Positions 12,784 to 15,376 of a stretch of 15,376 bases of DNA are shown piece after piece. The first letter of the stretch is position 1. Each line of letters starts with the position of its first letter. The notes under the pieces are model-generated. The model was not told where the DNA came from. It saw nothing but the letters and a program-made list of their open reading frames with translations, and did not search any database. A program made the position numbers and the translations under genes. The stretch covers positions 1 to 15,376 of the forward strand of contig CAZQAG010000054.1 of NCBI GenBank assembly GCA_964591295.1. The letters run 5' to 3'. The stretch comes from VAXT01 sp964591295 (GTDB lineage: Bacteria; Actinomycetota; Thermoleophilia; Gaiellales; Gaiellaceae).

Positions 12784-14085
12784 TCACGGCCAACCCGGCC
12801 GGGGCCGCCGGCTCCAGGTCACGGCGCTTCCCAGGACGCCGGCGAGCGCCGCCAGGCAGAGCGCCGCCGCGCCTACGCGAACGGCCGCGACTGAACCGAG
12901 GAGCGCGCCGAGGCCGACCGTCTCGACCCCGAGCGCGAACGCGGCCGCCTCGACGAGCCACAGCCTCCGCGGGTACAGGAGCTCCTGCCGCGGCCGCGGT
13001 CCGGGCGGCCACCAGACCCAGAGCGAGAGCGAGAGCAGCTTGCCCACGTGACCGAGGACGACGCCCGCAGCCCATCCCAGCAGGAGGAAGACGACGTACG
13101 TGACGAGCGCCCGCCCGGGCTCGAACACCCCGGAGGCGAGGCCCAGTCCGAGCACCGCTGCCTGGCCGAGGAAGAGCAGCCCGGCGAGCATGTGCACGAG
13201 CGGCGCCTCGAGCGGTCCCCGGCGTTTCCTGGCAGAGCGGATCAGAGCCGCGAAGAACGCCGCAAGTGCAATCACGACGAGCGAGCCGCCGGCCACCTCG
13301 AGCGGCCGGGCGTCTGCGGCGAGCCCGGCGGCGAGCGACCACAGCCCGAGGACGAGCGCGACCTCCTCAACCGGGAACCGCCGTGGCGGCACGGCCGGCG
13401 CCATGGCGAGCATCGGCGCGAGCGTCCTGGCGACGGCGACGATGAACAGCGTCAGCCAGCCCAGCACGGCGACGTGCAGGTGGACGAGCACCCAGCGGTC
13501 ATGAGTGACGCCGGCGAGCGGCGCCTCGCCCCTTCCGAAGACGAGCGCGCCGAGCGCGAGCGCGGCGGCGGCGTGGAGGAGCGAGAGCGCGACCCCGGTC
13601 CTGCTCGTGACGAGCCTGCGCCCGGCGGGCGCGTGCACGAGGAGCCCGCCGAGCTCTGCGATCATCAGCCCGAGCCCGCACGTCAGCGCCGCAGCAGCCG
13701 GCCAGACGACGACGGGAGCGTCGAGCGCGATCCCGGGCGCGAGCGCGAGCCCGGCCGCGAGTAGCGGCGGGAGCAGCCAGAGCCTTCGTCTGCCGCGGAG
13801 GTCGTTCCGCAGCAACACGGGCAGCAGGTGGAAGGAAGCGCCGGCCACGGCGGGCGGCAAGAGTGCGAGCCCGATGAAGTGGGCGGCGAGCACGGGAGCA
13901 GCCCCGCCGGGATGGGCGCGGGCAAGGTCGGGAGCGGCGGCGACTAGCGCCGCGGCAGCAGCCAGCCAGCCGGCGAGCGCCAGGCCGAAGAGCGTGGCGA
14001 GCAACTGCATGGCGACGGGGCCGCCGACAGCGCGCTTCTCGCGGAGCGGGAGCGGCACGACGATCGAGCTCTCCTTGCGGGACAC
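12784..14085 (-). CDS. Twelve-TM membrane protein, heme-copper oxidase subunit I/NnrS-like
   Basis: A 433-aa, highly hydrophobic protein of about twelve membrane helices. Histidines sit inside predicted helices in contexts resembling heme-ligand positions of cbb3-type oxidase subunit I and NnrS: AAHFIG (His69), SFHLLP (His86), LVHLHVAVLGW (His202, His204), LVHMLAG (His298) and GHVGKLLSLSLWVWW (His346). It is shorter than typical subunit I, and I cannot identify a complete ligand set for a haem-copper centre, so catalytic oxidase activity is doubtful. No subunit II/III or cytochrome c gene is adjacent. The GTG at 14085 is the longest start; GTG 14058 or ATG 14010 are alternatives, and AAGGAG lies between the two GTGs. 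It heads an operon with the DUF2269-like gene. Confidence 0.7.
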   Translation of the reverse strand: MSRKESSIVVPLPLREKRAVGGPVAMQLLATLFGLALAGWLAAAAALVAAAPDLARAHPGGAAPVLAAHFIGLALLPPAVAGASFHLLPVLLRNDLRGRRRLWLLPPLLAAGLALAPGIALDAPVVVWPAAAALTCGLGLMIAELGGLLVHAPAGRRLVTSRTGVALSLLHAAAALALGALVFGRGEAPLAGVTHDRWVLVHLHVAVLGWLTLFIVAVARTLAPMLAMAPAVPPRRFPVEEVALVLGLWSLAAGLAADARPLEVAGGSLVVIALAAFFAALIRSARKRRGPLEAPLVHMLAGLLFLGQAAVLGLGLASGVFEPGRALVTYVVFLLLGWAAGVVLGHVGKLLSLSLWVWWPPGPRPRQELLYPRRLWLVEAAAFALGVETVGLGALLGSVAAVRVGAAALCLAALAGVLGSAVTWSRRPRPGWP

Positions 14086-14115
14086 CGAGCGCCAACTCTG
14101 CCGAAGGCCGAATCG

Positions 14116-14144
14116 CCGTGCTGATCAAACTGATCAAGCCGTGC
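14116..14144. promoter_or_regulatory. Repeated TGATCAA element upstream of the membrane-protein operon
   Basis: TGATCAA occurs at 14122-14128 and 14131-14137, nine bases apart (about one helical turn), and the pair is flanked by CCGTGC at 14116-14121 and 14139-14144. It lies 31-59 bp upstream of the oxidase-like start, in the 126-bp gap after aconitase. It is a plausible protein-binding site, but no regulator can be named. Confidence 0.3.
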
Positions 14145-14211
14145 GGCCTCCGTTTGCCGAGAGTGGCGGGTGGAAAGTGGCAGCGCGACCGTTCAGCCTC
14201 AGACCCGAGCC

Positions 14212-15376
<1,165 letters not shown>

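Overview
High-GC DNA with actinobacterial-style genes (GTG starts, tandem universal stress protein, NarL-type two-component pair, RimK-like ligase, PF09826-type secreted propeller, AcnA-type aconitase). A deep-branching actinobacterial lineage such as Thermoleophilia would fit, but that placement is inference. There is no rRNA operon, complete tRNA, CRISPR array, transposase or complete integrase gene in the window.

Layout. (A) 1-451: the broken or partial start of a small helix-turn-helix gene, non-coding DNA, and a 46-bp copy of the 3' half of a tRNA-Ala(CGC) gene. (B) 452-7911: a stress and ion-homeostasis block bounded on its right by an identical 46-bp copy of that tRNA half. It holds a RimK-like ATP-grasp ligase divergent from a tandem universal stress protein (USP). 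It also holds a small PRC-barrel-like protein plus a Ca2+/cation antiporter, divergent from a tightly packed operon: ArsB/NhaD-type ion transporter, CBS-pair protein, histidine kinase, response regulator. (C) 7912-10093: a TPR protein resembling the C-terminal half of large LuxR/AfsR regulators, an intergenic stretch, a small secreted lipoprotein, and a third, degraded tRNA 3' end followed by a tRNA-type hairpin terminator. (D) 10140-15376: all on the minus strand and probably chromosomal backbone: a secreted beta-propeller protein, a DUF2269-like membrane protein, a 12-TM oxidase/NnrS-like membrane protein, and the C-terminal part of aconitase, which runs off the right edge.

How it fits together. 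The tRNA 3' halves at 451, 7911 and 10093 all point the same way and none has its 5' half. This suggests successive integrations at one tRNA-Ala gene, with the intact tRNA and integrase(s) to the left of the window. Within block B, the divergent intergenic regions carry an 18-bp palindromic motif, ATGGGG-N6-nCSSAT: one copy before the USP and two before the transporter operon. Its geometry matches the operator class of DosR/NarL-family regulators, and the block encodes such a regulator as the last gene of its operon. I infer a self-contained regulon (kinase, regulator, CBS sensor, USP, two ion transporters, ligase) carried as a tRNA-targeted island. The response regulator appears to start at a CTG codon overlapping the kinase stop.
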